A stretch of DNA of 11,187 nucleotides from an uncultured Mailhella sp. GTDB taxonomy: Bacteria > Desulfobacterota > Desulfovibrionia > Desulfovibrionales > Desulfovibrionaceae. Made by a program: the position numbers and the translations under genes. The DNA lies in assembly GCF_905187505.1 (NCBI RefSeq), contig NZ_CAJJIC010000075.1, positions 1 to 11,187 on the forward strand. Reading direction: 5' to 3'. The stretch's first letter is position 1; every line of letters starts with the position of its first letter. Positions 1 through 7,358 of this stretch are shown here, one piece after another. Below the pieces are notes generated by a model that saw only the letters and a program-made list of their open reading frames with translations, was not told the origin of the DNA and made no database searches.

Positions 1-185
1 GATACTTTTTCTCCTTTTTCGAGAGGGTGAGTATGGACTTGCCCTCGGAAGTATGTTCTACTTGATGGCGTTAAAAGGGATATTGCTGTCCTTTTTTTGT
101 CAGACACTGAATGACTTTTCCTGCTCCATTTCGGAATGCGTTGTGATTTCTGATGGTTGTAAAAAAGTCTTCAAGGGGAGTCTCT
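1..185 (+). other. Non-coding leader upstream of the hdr-flx operon
   Basis: This stretch holds no believable gene and is visibly richer in A/T than the coding sequence that follows, with several T tracts (for example 92-98). It presumably carries the operon promoter and the 5' untranslated region, but I found no -35/-10 pair with good spacing and no sigma-54 GG-N10-GC pair. A weak 6-bp inverted repeat (73-78 with 90-95) followed by seven T could be a terminator of a gene outside the window or a leader hairpin. A TTGTGA at 141-146 resembles half of a Rex operator but lacks its partner. In D. vulgaris an alcohol dehydrogenase gene lies next to this operon; none is visible in these bases. Confidence 0.6.
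173..180 (+). promoter_or_regulatory. Ribosome binding site that sets the hdrC start
   Basis: The purine run AAGGGGAG lies 5 bases before the ATG at 186. An in-frame ATG at 153 would add 11 residues but has no comparable site, so 186 is the better start. The protein then begins MNITRLDKAR, which fits the usual short N-terminus of HdrC. Confidence 0.75.
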
Positions 186-743
186 ATGAACATCACTAGG
201 CTTGATAAAGCCAGGGACCTGAAGTTCAAGCGTCAGGTCGAAGAAGAGAGCGGTCAGAATCTGTCGACTTGCTATCAATGCGGCAAGTGCACGGCGGGCT
301 GCCCCGGCGCTCAGGTCTATGACCGTCAGGTCAGCCAGATCATGCACGCCGTGCAGATGGGCCTCAAGGATGAAGCCCTGAAGAACCGTTCGCTGTGGCT
401 GTGTCTGTCGTGTTCGACCTGCAGCGCCCGCTGCCCCAACAACATCGACGTGGCCGCGGTGATGGAAACGCTGCGCATGATGGCCCGTCGCGAGGGCCTG
501 GTGCAGGATCGTCCCATCGAATCCTTCTGGAAGGCGTTTCTTGATACCGTGCATGCCACGGGACGCTCCTACGAGCTCGGCGTCATGGCCGACTACATGG
601 GGCGCACCCTGCGCGGCTGGGGCAATCTGGAAATCGCGCCCATGGCGCTCAGAAAGAACAAGATGCCCTTCATTCCCTCGGTCATCCACGGACGCGAGGA
701 AGTGGCGCGCATATTCAAGCGCTATGCGGAAAAGAGGAGCTGA
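186..743 (+). CDS. hdrC: HdrC-like iron-sulfur subunit of the Flx-Hdr complex
   Basis: A 185-residue cytoplasmic ferredoxin-type electron carrier that links HdrA to the catalytic HdrB subunit. Two classical [4Fe-4S] motifs are visible: CX2CX2CX3CP at Cys29/32/35/39 and CX2CX2CX3CP at Cys73/76/79/83. The rest is a helical C-terminal segment. Length and layout match HdrC of methanogens and sulfate reducers. It is the first gene of the operon; its TGA (741-743) ends three bases before the hdrB ATG, and the hdrB ribosome binding site (GAGGAG, 734-739) lies inside its last codons, suggesting translational coupling. No membrane segment is seen, so it belongs to a soluble HdrABC rather than a membrane HdrDE type. 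Family assignment is firm; the physiological partner is inferred from the neighbours. Confidence 0.93.
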   Translation: MNITRLDKARDLKFKRQVEEESGQNLSTCYQCGKCTAGCPGAQVYDRQVSQIMHAVQMGLKDEALKNRSLWLCLSCSTCSARCPNNIDVAAVMETLRMMARREGLVQDRPIESFWKAFLDTVHATGRSYELGVMADYMGRTLRGWGNLEIAPMALRKNKMPFIPSVIHGREEVARIFKRYAEKRS

Positions 744-746
744 GCC

Positions 747-1697
747 ATGAAATACGCCTATTATCCCGGCTGTTCGGGCCACGGCACCTCTGTGGAGTAT
801 GAAGCCTCCACCCGGGCGGTGTGCAACGCTCTGAACATGGATCTCGTGGAAATCGAGGACTGGAACTGCTGCGGCTCCACGCCCGCGCATTCCGTGAGCC
901 ACGAGCTCTCCGGCGCTCTTGCCGCGCGCAACCTCATGCAGGCCGCCAAGACCGGCGCCGACTGCGTGATTTCTCCCTGCCCGAGCTGCTCCTCCAATCT
1001 CAAGATGGCCCGCTACCGCATGCAGAAGCCCGCCTTCAAGGCGAAGGTGGACGAGCTGCTCGATGCTCCCACTCCGGCCAACGCCGACGGCGGCGCGGAT
1101 CTCATGGAGACCTATTCCGTGCTTCAGGCCATCGTGGAGAACGTGGGCGTGGAGAACATCGCCTCCCGCGTGACCTATCCGCTGGAAGGCCTCAAGGTCG
1201 TCACCTATTACGGCTGCCTCCTGAGCCGTCCCGCCCAGGTGGCGAAGTTCGACGACCCGGAAAATCCCGTGTCGCTCGACAACATCATGAAGGCGCTCGG
1301 CGCGGAAGTTCTGCCCTTCGCCCTGAAGACGGAGTGCTGCGGCGCCGCCATGGGCATCCCCGACGTGAACATTCCCGGTTCTCTGAGCGGCCGCATTCTC
1401 GACACCGCCAAGGCCGTGGGCGCGGAGGCCGTGGTCACCGCCTGCCCGCTGTGCCACATGAATCTCGACCTGCGCCAGCGTCAGGCCGCCAGAATCTCGA
1501 AGAAGAGCTTTTTCGATCTGCCGGTGTTCTACTACACCCAGCTCATCGCGCTCGCCTTCGGCCTGCCCAAGAACGCCATGCGTCTGGACAAGCTGGCCGT
1601 CAATCCCTATCCCCTTCTGGACAAGATCGCCGAACGCCGCAAGGCCCGTGTTTCCGCCGAGCTTGAAGCCATGAAGGCCGCAGGAGCCGCATCATGA
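747..1697 (+). CDS. hdrB: HdrB-like catalytic subunit, two CCG domains
   Basis: A 316-residue subunit that reduces the disulfide substrate. Two CCG domains are present, each with a complete five-cysteine set: Cys9, Cys41-42, Cys78, Cys81 and Cys157, Cys197-198, Cys233, Cys236. In methanogen HdrB the same spacing binds two non-cubane [4Fe-4S] clusters that cleave the CoM-S-S-CoB disulfide. Sulfate reducers lack those coenzymes, so the likely substrate is another disulfide; the DsrC trisulfide or disulfide is the proposed one (literature inference, not visible here). All ligands are kept, so the protein should be active. The ribosome binding site GAGGAG lies 7 bases before the ATG. The TGA overlaps the hdrA ATG (ATGA at 1694-1697). 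The C-terminal 30 residues are charged and Ala-rich, with no motif. Confidence 0.94.
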   Translation: MKYAYYPGCSGHGTSVEYEASTRAVCNALNMDLVEIEDWNCCGSTPAHSVSHELSGALAARNLMQAAKTGADCVISPCPSCSSNLKMARYRMQKPAFKAKVDELLDAPTPANADGGADLMETYSVLQAIVENVGVENIASRVTYPLEGLKVVTYYGCLLSRPAQVAKFDDPENPVSLDNIMKALGAEVLPFALKTECCGAAMGIPDVNIPGSLSGRILDTAKAVGAEAVVTACPLCHMNLDLRQRQAARISKKSFFDLPVFYYTQLIALAFGLPKNAMRLDKLAVNPYPLLDKIAERRKARVSAELEAMKAAGAAS

Positions 1698-3667
1698 AAA
1701 TCGGCGTATTCGTCTGTCATTGCGGCAGCAACATCGAAGCGACGGTGGATACCGCCGCTGTCGCCAAGATGGCGCTGACCTATCCCGATGTCGTCTTCGC
1801 TGAAGACACCATGTACACCTGTTCCGAGCCCGGACAGGAAAACATCGTTCAGGCCATCAAGAAGCACGGCCTCGACGGCGTCGTGGTGGCTTCCTGCTCT
1901 CCGAGAATGCACGAGCCCACGTTCCGCCGCACGGTGGAGCGCGCCGGTCTCAACCGCTACATGTTTGAAATGGCCAACATCCGCGAGCACGTCTCCTGGA
2001 TCGGCCGCGACCGCGAAGCCAACACCAACAAGGCCGCCGAGCTGGTGCGTCTTGCCGTGGAAAAGCTGCGCCGCAACACGCCTCTCTACGCCAAGCAGTT
2101 CGACGTGACCAAGCGCGTGCTCGTCATCGGCGGCGGCGTGGCCGGCATTCAGGCCGCCCTCGACGCGGCCGATTCCGGCATCGGCGTGGTCATGGTGGAG
2201 CGCGAAAGCACCATCGGCGGCAAGATGGCCAAGCTCGACAAGACCTTCCCCACCATCGACTGCTCAAGCTGCGTGCTCGCGCCCAAGATGGTGGACGTGG
2301 CCCAGAATCCGAACATCACGCTCTACGCCCATTCCGAGGTGGAGAGCATTTCCGGCTTCGTGGGCAACTTCACCGTGAAGATCAGAAAGCGCGCCACCTA
2401 CGTCGACTGGGACAAGTGCACCGGCTGCGGAACCTGCACCGAAAAGTGCCCCACGAAGAACGTGCCCGATGCCTTCAATGAAGACATCAGCAACTGCCGC
2501 GCCATCAACATTCCCTTCCCCCAGGCCATTCCCAAGAAGGCCACCATCAATCCCGACTACTGCCGCAAGATCAAGGAAGGCAAGTGCGGCGTGTGCGCCA
2601 AGGTGTGTCCCACCGGCGCCATCGTGTATGACATGGTGGATGAGATCGTGGAAGAGAAGGTGGGCGCCATCATCGCGGCCACCGGCTACGACCTCGTGGA
2701 CTGGACCGTGTACAAGGAATACGGCGGCGGCACCTATCCCGACGTCATCACGAGTCTTCAGTACGAGCGCATGATGTCCGCCTCCGGTCCCACCGGCGGC
2801 CACATCCATCGTCCTTCCGACGGCATGGAGCCGAAGAACATCGTGTTCATCCAGTGCGTGGGGTCCCGCGACTGCTCCATCGGCCGTCCGTACTGCTCGG
2901 GCTTCTGCTGCATGTACACGGCCAAGCAGGCCATCATGACCAAGGATCATCTGCCGGATGCCCAGGCCTTCGTGTTCTACATGGACATCCGCGCTCCGGG
3001 CAAGATGTACGATGAGTTCACCCGCCGCGCCCAGGAAGAGTACGGCGTGGAGTACATCCGCGGCCGCGTGTCCGCCATTCAGCCTACGGTCCGTCCCGAC
3101 GGCAAGGTCGGCTACATCGTTCGCGGCGCCGACACGCTGCTCGGAGCGCCCGTTGAGGTGGACGCCGACATGGTGGTGCTCGCCGTGGGCGTGGAAGGCT
3201 CGAAGGGCGCGGGAAATCTGGCCGAAAAGCTTCGCATTTCCTATGACCACTACGGCTTCTTCATGGAAAGCCACGTGAAGCTGCGTCCCGTGGAAACCAA
3301 CACCGCAGGCGTGTACCTCGCCGGCGTGTGCCAGGGCCCCAAGGACATTCCCGCCTCCGTGGCGCAGGGCAGCGCCGCTGCCGCCAAGGTCATGGCGCTC
3401 TTCTCCAAGCCCAAGCTGGAGAACGATCCGCAGGTGTCCGTGGTGGACATCAAGCGCTGCGTGGCCTGCGGCAAGTGCATTCAGGTCTGCCCCTATCAGG
3501 CCATTGAAGAAGTGGAGATCCGCGGACAGAAGAAGGCCCACGTGATCGAAACCGTCTGTCAGGGCTGCGGCGTCTGCACGGCCACCTGCCCGCAGGGCGC
3601 CATTCAGGTCGCCCACTTCACCGACAATCAGCTTCTCGCGGAGGTTAACGCCCTATGTCTGTCCTAG
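1694..3667 (+). CDS. hdrA: HdrA-like FAD and iron-sulfur subunit (electron bifurcation)
   Basis: A 657-residue flavoprotein that receives electrons from the FlxD module and splits or passes them toward HdrC/HdrB and ferredoxin. Order of parts: N-terminal HdrA domain with CHCG at 8-11; Rossmann FAD motif GGGVAG at 146-151; CSSC at 190-193; two inserted [4Fe-4S] motifs at Cys242/245/248/252 and Cys290/298/301/305; the HdrA-specific CX12CX3CC set at Cys388/401/405/406 followed by Lys411; and a C-terminal two-cluster ferredoxin domain at Cys589/592/595/599 and Cys622/625/628/632. From memory, the CX12CX3CC cluster and the following lysine correspond to ligands and a flavin-contacting lysine of the methanogen enzyme. 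Length is normal for the family and there is no selenocysteine codon. AGGAG lies 7 bases before the start. The end overlaps flxDC by 13 bases. Bifurcation is inferred from the family. Confidence 0.95.
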   Translation: MKIGVFVCHCGSNIEATVDTAAVAKMALTYPDVVFAEDTMYTCSEPGQENIVQAIKKHGLDGVVVASCSPRMHEPTFRRTVERAGLNRYMFEMANIREHVSWIGRDREANTNKAAELVRLAVEKLRRNTPLYAKQFDVTKRVLVIGGGVAGIQAALDAADSGIGVVMVERESTIGGKMAKLDKTFPTIDCSSCVLAPKMVDVAQNPNITLYAHSEVESISGFVGNFTVKIRKRATYVDWDKCTGCGTCTEKCPTKNVPDAFNEDISNCRAINIPFPQAIPKKATINPDYCRKIKEGKCGVCAKVCPTGAIVYDMVDEIVEEKVGAIIAATGYDLVDWTVYKEYGGGTYPDVITSLQYERMMSASGPTGGHIHRPSDGMEPKNIVFIQCVGSRDCSIGRPYCSGFCCMYTAKQAIMTKDHLPDAQAFVFYMDIRAPGKMYDEFTRRAQEEYGVEYIRGRVSAIQPTVRPDGKVGYIVRGADTLLGAPVEVDADMVVLAVGVEGSKGAGNLAEKLRISYDHYGFFMESHVKLRPVETNTAGVYLAGVCQGPKDIPASVAQGSAAAAKVMALFSKPKLENDPQVSVVDIKRCVACGKCIQVCPYQAIEEVEIRGQKKAHVIETVCQGCGVCTATCPQGAIQVAHFTDNQLLAEVNALCLS

Positions 3668-5109
3668 CTGGCAAGGAGCTCCGTATCGTAGGTTTTCTGT
3701 GTAACTGGTGCTCTTACGGCGGCGCCGATACGGCCGGTACCGCCCGCGCCGTTCAGCCTACCGACCTTCGCATCATCCGCGTCCCCTGTTCCGGCCGCGT
3801 GAATCCTCTCTTCGTGCTCAAGGCCCTCATCAACGGGGCCGACGGCGTTCTGGTGTCGGGCTGCCATCCGCGCGACTGCCATTACTCCGCGGGCAACTAT
3901 TATGCCCGTCGTCGTCTGGAGCTGCTCAAGGAGTTCCTGCCGGTCATAGGCATCAACCCCGACCGCTTCGAGTACACCTGGGTTTCCGCTTCCGAGGGTC
4001 AGCGCTGGAAGGACGTGGTCACCAACTTCACGAACCGCATCCATGCGCTCGGACCGGCTCCCCGCTGGGAAGACGTGCCCGCCCGCTATGATCGTCCCGA
4101 CGAGCTCATCGAGTCCATCCGGCCCCTCGGCTGCGGCGAGCATCCCTCGCTGCCCGATCTCAAGCAGGCCATCAAGGACGCGCTCGCCGAAGGACTTGAA
4201 GGCGTGCTCGGCTGGAAGAAGGGCTTTGATGCCGTTCATGCCGAACCTGTGTTCATGACCACGCCCGAAGAAGTGGATTCCCTCATCTGGGGCCCCTTCA
4301 ACGTGCACAATCTCGCCGTGTATCTGCCCAAGTACAAGGGCCGCAAGATAGGCGTGGTGGTCAAGGGCTGCGACAGCAAGGGCGTGGTGGAACTTCTGGC
4401 CGAAAATCTCATTTCCCGCGAGGAAGTGAAGATCTTCGGCATGGGCTGCAACGGTACCGTGAGCCTGTCCCGCATTCTTGCGAAGCTTCCCGAAGGCGCG
4501 AAGATCGAATCCTGCGTCGGCCGCGGCAACAAGCTCATCGTCACCGCCGCCGGTCAGGAATACGAAATGACCATGGCGGAAGTGGCGCAGGACAAGTGTC
4601 GTCTGTGCACCAAGCCCAACGCCGTCCTCTCCGACGTGTTCGTGGGCACTCCCACCATCGAACCTGCGGCTCCGGCCGACGGTCGTCTGCCCGGTCTGCG
4701 CTTCCTCGACTCTTTGAGCCTTGAAGAGCGCATGGGCTACTGGAAGGGCCAGATGGAACGCTGCATCGCCTGCCACGCCTGCCGGGGCGCCTGTCCCATG
4801 TGCGTGTGCCGCGACTACTGCGTGTCCGACACCCGCGATCCCGCCTGGGTCACGCAGGAAGACACCGTGCAGCAGAAGCTGTTCTTCCAGCTCATCCACG
4901 CCCAGCATCTCGCCGGACGCTGCACGGGCTGCACCGAATGCGAACGCGCCTGCCCCATGGACATTCCCGTGTTCGCTCTCAAGCAGCAGTTTGGCCGCAT
5001 GATTCAGAAGATCTTCAGCTACGGCGCGGGCCTCGACGTGAACGCCACGCCTCCGCTGCTCACCTATCAGGTGGAAGAACCGACTATCAAGGAGCATGAT
5101 CTGGCATGA
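3655..5109 (+). CDS. Fused FlxD-FlxC: MvhD-type [2Fe-2S] domain joined to a two-[4Fe-4S] electron-transfer protein
   Basis: A 484-residue fusion. Residues 10-132 are an MvhD/FlxD domain with the [2Fe-2S] cysteines Cys16, Cys19 (CNWC), Cys45 (PCSGRV), Cys70 and Cys75 (GCHPRDCHY); in Mvh-Hdr and Flx-Hdr complexes this domain docks on HdrA and delivers electrons. After a linker of about 30 residues, residues 160-340 resemble the F420-hydrogenase beta-subunit-like part of FlxC (GCDSKG at 238-243, GMGCNG at 262-267, CRLC at 315-318). The C-terminus has two ferredoxin motifs, Cys370/373/376/380 with extra Cys383/385/389, and Cys423/426/429/433. In the described D. vulgaris complex these are separate FlxD and FlxC subunits. 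GGAGG (3640-3644) lies 10 bases before the ATG. The TGA overlaps the flxB ATG. Domain calls are firm; I leave the symbol empty because the name of the fusion is not standard. Confidence 0.9.
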   Translation: MSVLAGKELRIVGFLCNWCSYGGADTAGTARAVQPTDLRIIRVPCSGRVNPLFVLKALINGADGVLVSGCHPRDCHYSAGNYYARRRLELLKEFLPVIGINPDRFEYTWVSASEGQRWKDVVTNFTNRIHALGPAPRWEDVPARYDRPDELIESIRPLGCGEHPSLPDLKQAIKDALAEGLEGVLGWKKGFDAVHAEPVFMTTPEEVDSLIWGPFNVHNLAVYLPKYKGRKIGVVVKGCDSKGVVELLAENLISREEVKIFGMGCNGTVSLSRILAKLPEGAKIESCVGRGNKLIVTAAGQEYEMTMAEVAQDKCRLCTKPNAVLSDVFVGTPTIEPAAPADGRLPGLRFLDSLSLEERMGYWKGQMERCIACHACRGACPMCVCRDYCVSDTRDPAWVTQEDTVQQKLFFQLIHAQHLAGRCTGCTECERACPMDIPVFALKQQFGRMIQKIFSYGAGLDVNATPPLLTYQVEEPTIKEHDLA

Positions 5110-6443
5110 GCAGTCTCCTTTTCGCAACACCGAAAGAGCTGACGGGCTGGCTTGCCGGTCTGGCCTCCGGCCATCGCGTGCTGGCTCCCCGTCAGGAAGG
5201 CCCGAGCGTGGTCTTTCGTCCCCGGACGGCCGAAGAGCTCGCCTCGGCCGACATCGACGCGCTTCTGCGCCGCGCCACGGCCTCTCCCAAGCAGGCCATG
5301 CTGCCGCAGTGCGAAACGCTGGTGACCTTCAAGTCCGTCAAGGACGCCGAAGATCCCTCCAAGCTGACCACCACGCTTGAGGCTCCCACGGATGCCGAGC
5401 CCACGGTGCTTTTCGGCTGCCGTCCCTGCGACGCGCGCGGCTTCGTGGTGCTTGACCGTCCTTATCTGGAAGGCAAGTTCAAGGATCCTTATTACGGCGC
5501 GCGCCGCGCCGCCACGACCATCGTGACGCAGGCGTGCCCCACGGCCTTCTCTTCCTGCTTCTGCAACTGGGTGGGCGGAACGCCTTCCGACAGAGAAGGG
5601 TCGGACATACTCTTCACCGCCGTGGAAGGCGGCTTCGTTCTTGAAGTCGTGACGGAAAAGGGGCAGGCCCTTGTGGAAGGCGCAGGCTTTGCCGACGCCG
5701 CCGACAAGGCCGCCGAGGCCGAGGCCGCCCATGCCGCTGCCGCCGCTTCCCTGAATCCCGCTCCCGAGCTAACCCACGTCATGGAAAAGGTGGCCTCGCG
5801 CTTCACCGATACGGCCTTCTGGGACAAGGAAACCGTGAAGTGCCTCTCCTGCGGCGCGTGCACCTATCTGTGCCCCACCTGCCAGTGCTTCACCATCACC
5901 GATGAAGGCTCGCAGCTGGACGGCCGTCGTCTGCGCAGCTGGGATTCCTGCATGACGCCGCTCTTCACCATGGAGACCAGCGGGCACAATCCCCGTCCTT
6001 CCAAGGCCGACAGAATGCGCAACCGCGTGAGCCACAAGTTCAGCTTCTACCCCGAGCGCTACGACGGCTTCTTCTCCTGCGTGGGCTGCGGCCGCTGCGT
6101 GGTGAGCTGCCCGGTGTCGCTGGACATCCGTCACATGGTGCAGGCCGTCGTGGAAGGCGCAACCATCGAGATCAGGGACGAGGCTCCGGCCAAGGCTCCC
6201 GCCGCTGCCGTGGAAGCTCCCGAAGCGAAGGCTCAGGAAGCCGCGCCCGAGGTGAAGGCTCCTGCGGAAGCTGCGGCCCCCGAGGCTCCCGCGAAGGAAG
6301 CCGCTCCCGAACAGGCCGCGCCTGCGGAAGAAGCTCCTGCGGCTGTGGCCGCGGAAAAGACCGCTCCCGCTCCGAAGGCTCAGAAGAGCGCTCCCAAGGC
6401 TGCTCCCAAGTCCTCCACCAGAAGCAAGGCAAAGAAGAGGTAA
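5106..6443 (+). CDS. flxB: FlxB-like iron-sulfur protein (AsrA/HydB family) with a long Ala/Pro/Lys tail
   Basis: A 445-residue electron-transfer subunit between the NADH-oxidising FlxA and the FlxC module. The core (1-355) shows the GCRPCDARG motif at 104-112, CPTAFSSCFCNW at 144-155, and two [4Fe-4S] motifs at Cys246/249/252/256 (followed by Cys259 and Cys261) and Cys325/328/331/335. This matches the family of anaerobic sulfite reductase subunit A and of HydB-type sulfhydrogenase subunits. A second Ala-rich stretch lies at about 195-217. Residues 358-445 are a low-complexity tail of Ala, Pro, Glu and Lys ending in a basic KAKKR; such tails are flexible linkers elsewhere and I know of no function for it here. 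AAGGAG (5089-5094) lies 11 bases before the ATG. Calling it FlxB rather than AsrA rests on the operon context. Confidence 0.9.
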   Translation: MSSLLFATPKELTGWLAGLASGHRVLAPRQEGPSVVFRPRTAEELASADIDALLRRATASPKQAMLPQCETLVTFKSVKDAEDPSKLTTTLEAPTDAEPTVLFGCRPCDARGFVVLDRPYLEGKFKDPYYGARRAATTIVTQACPTAFSSCFCNWVGGTPSDREGSDILFTAVEGGFVLEVVTEKGQALVEGAGFADAADKAAEAEAAHAAAAASLNPAPELTHVMEKVASRFTDTAFWDKETVKCLSCGACTYLCPTCQCFTITDEGSQLDGRRLRSWDSCMTPLFTMETSGHNPRPSKADRMRNRVSHKFSFYPERYDGFFSCVGCGRCVVSCPVSLDIRHMVQAVVEGATIEIRDEAPAKAPAAAVEAPEAKAQEAAPEVKAPAEAAAPEAPAKEAAPEQAAPAEEAPAAVAAEKTAPAPKAQKSAPKAAPKSSTRSKAKKR

Positions 6444-6447
6444 GGAG
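6442..6447 (+). promoter_or_regulatory. Ribosome binding site of flxA
   Basis: AAGGAG overlaps the last two bases of the flxB stop codon and lies 5 bases before the flxA ATG at 6453. It supports translation of flxA as part of the same message. Confidence 0.8.
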
Positions 6448-6452
6448 AGAAT

Positions 6453-7304
6453 ATGAGTGAACATGACTGCGGCTGCAGCAAGAATCCTTACCTGCCTGAA
6501 GTCGCTACGGTTCTGGAAGTCATCACGGAATCTCCCACCATCAAGTCCTTCCGTGTGCGCTTTGACAATGAGGAAGCATGGAACAGCTTCACCTACCAGC
6601 CCGGCCAGGTGGGACAGCTTTCCGTGTTCGGCGTGGGCGAGTCCACGTTCGTCATCAATACCCCGCCTTCGTGCAAGGACTACATCCAGTTTTCCGTCAT
6701 GCGCGCGGGCGAGGTGACCACCGCCATCCACAAGCTCCAGCCCGGCGACAAGGTGGGCGTGCGTGCTCCTCTGGGAAACTATTTCCCCTACGAGCAGTGG
6801 AAGGGCAAGAACATCGTCTTCGTGGGCGGCGGCATAGGCATGGCCCCCATCCGCACCATCATGCTGCACGTCATGGAACACGCCTCCGAATACGGCAAGC
6901 TCAGCCTGCTCTACGGCGCGCGTTCCCCCGAGGACATGGCCTACAAGGCCGATCTCCCCGGCTGGCTTGAGAGCGACGTTCTGCACACCACGCTCACCAT
7001 CGACCGCGAGGCTCCCAACTGGCCTCACCGTGTGGGCATGATTCCCAACGTGCTCAAGGAGCTGGCCCCCAGCCCCGACAACACCATCGCCGTGCTCTGC
7101 GGCCCGCCCATCATGATCAAGTTCACGCTGGCGGCGTTTCGCGAAATGGGCTTCAAGGACGAGAACATCATCACCACCCTTGAACGCCGCATGAAGTGCG
7201 GCATAGGCATCTGCGGCCGCTGCAACCTCGGCGGCAAGTACGTGTGCCTCGATGGTCCCGTGTTCTCGCAGGCTCAGCTCAACGAGCTTCCTCCGGAAAT
7301 GTAG
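6453..7304 (+). CDS. flxA: FlxA-like NADH-oxidising FAD/[2Fe-2S] subunit
   Basis: A 283-residue flavin reductase of the ferredoxin-NADP reductase superfamily, expected to oxidise NAD(P)H and feed the complex. Order: FAD-binding barrel (about 15-110, with FVINTPPS at 66-73 and GDKVGVRAPLGNYF at 98-111); nucleotide-binding domain starting with GGGIGMAP at 125-132 and closing with CGPP at 216-219; C-terminal [2Fe-2S] motif of the dihydroorotate dehydrogenase B type, Cys249-X4-Cys254-X2-Cys257-X7-Cys265. The same layout occurs in anaerobic sulfite reductase subunit B, so FlxB-FlxA look like an AsrA-AsrB pair. The N-terminus carries a small CGC (6-8). NADH rather than NADPH as donor is taken from the described D. 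vulgaris complex and cannot be read from the sequence. It is the last gene of the operon, ending 25 bases before a strong terminator. Confidence 0.92.
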   Translation: MSEHDCGCSKNPYLPEVATVLEVITESPTIKSFRVRFDNEEAWNSFTYQPGQVGQLSVFGVGESTFVINTPPSCKDYIQFSVMRAGEVTTAIHKLQPGDKVGVRAPLGNYFPYEQWKGKNIVFVGGGIGMAPIRTIMLHVMEHASEYGKLSLLYGARSPEDMAYKADLPGWLESDVLHTTLTIDREAPNWPHRVGMIPNVLKELAPSPDNTIAVLCGPPIMIKFTLAAFREMGFKDENIITTLERRMKCGIGICGRCNLGGKYVCLDGPVFSQAQLNELPPEM

Positions 7305-7328
7305 TCCGGCGGAAAAGGCATGAATGAG

Positions 7329-7358
7329 AAAGGCCCCTTCCGAAGAAGGGGCCTTTTT
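7329..7358 (+). terminator. Strong intrinsic terminator of the hdr-flx operon, probably bidirectional
   Basis: A perfect 9-bp GC-rich stem (7332-7340 with 7345-7353, GGCCCCTTC/GAAGGGGCC) closes a CGAA loop, extended by AAA/TTT pairs and followed by five T (7354-7358). Read on the - strand the loop is UUCG closed by C-G, the very stable tetraloop, and the stem is followed by TTTCTC. It can therefore also stop transcription arriving from the convergent lipoprotein gene. Confidence 0.9.

Noticed and set aside
73..98. A/T-rich inverted repeat followed by T7 as a terminator or attenuator
   Set aside because: Only 6 bp with four A-T pairs and an 11-base loop; too weak to call.
141..146. TTGTGA as a Rex operator
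   Set aside because: Only one half-site; the expected inverted TCACAA partner is missing.
153..185. Upstream ATG extending HdrC by 11 residues
   Set aside because: It has no ribosome binding site, while the ATG at 186 has AAGGGGAG at 5 bases and gives the usual N-terminus.
171..1457. Long open frame on the - strand opposite hdrC and hdrB, and similar ones opposite hdrA, flxDC and flxB
   Set aside because: They are antisense shadows of GC-rich genes with strong codon bias; the proteins are His/Gly/Ala/Arg-rich without domains, whereas the + strand frames carry full cofactor motifs.
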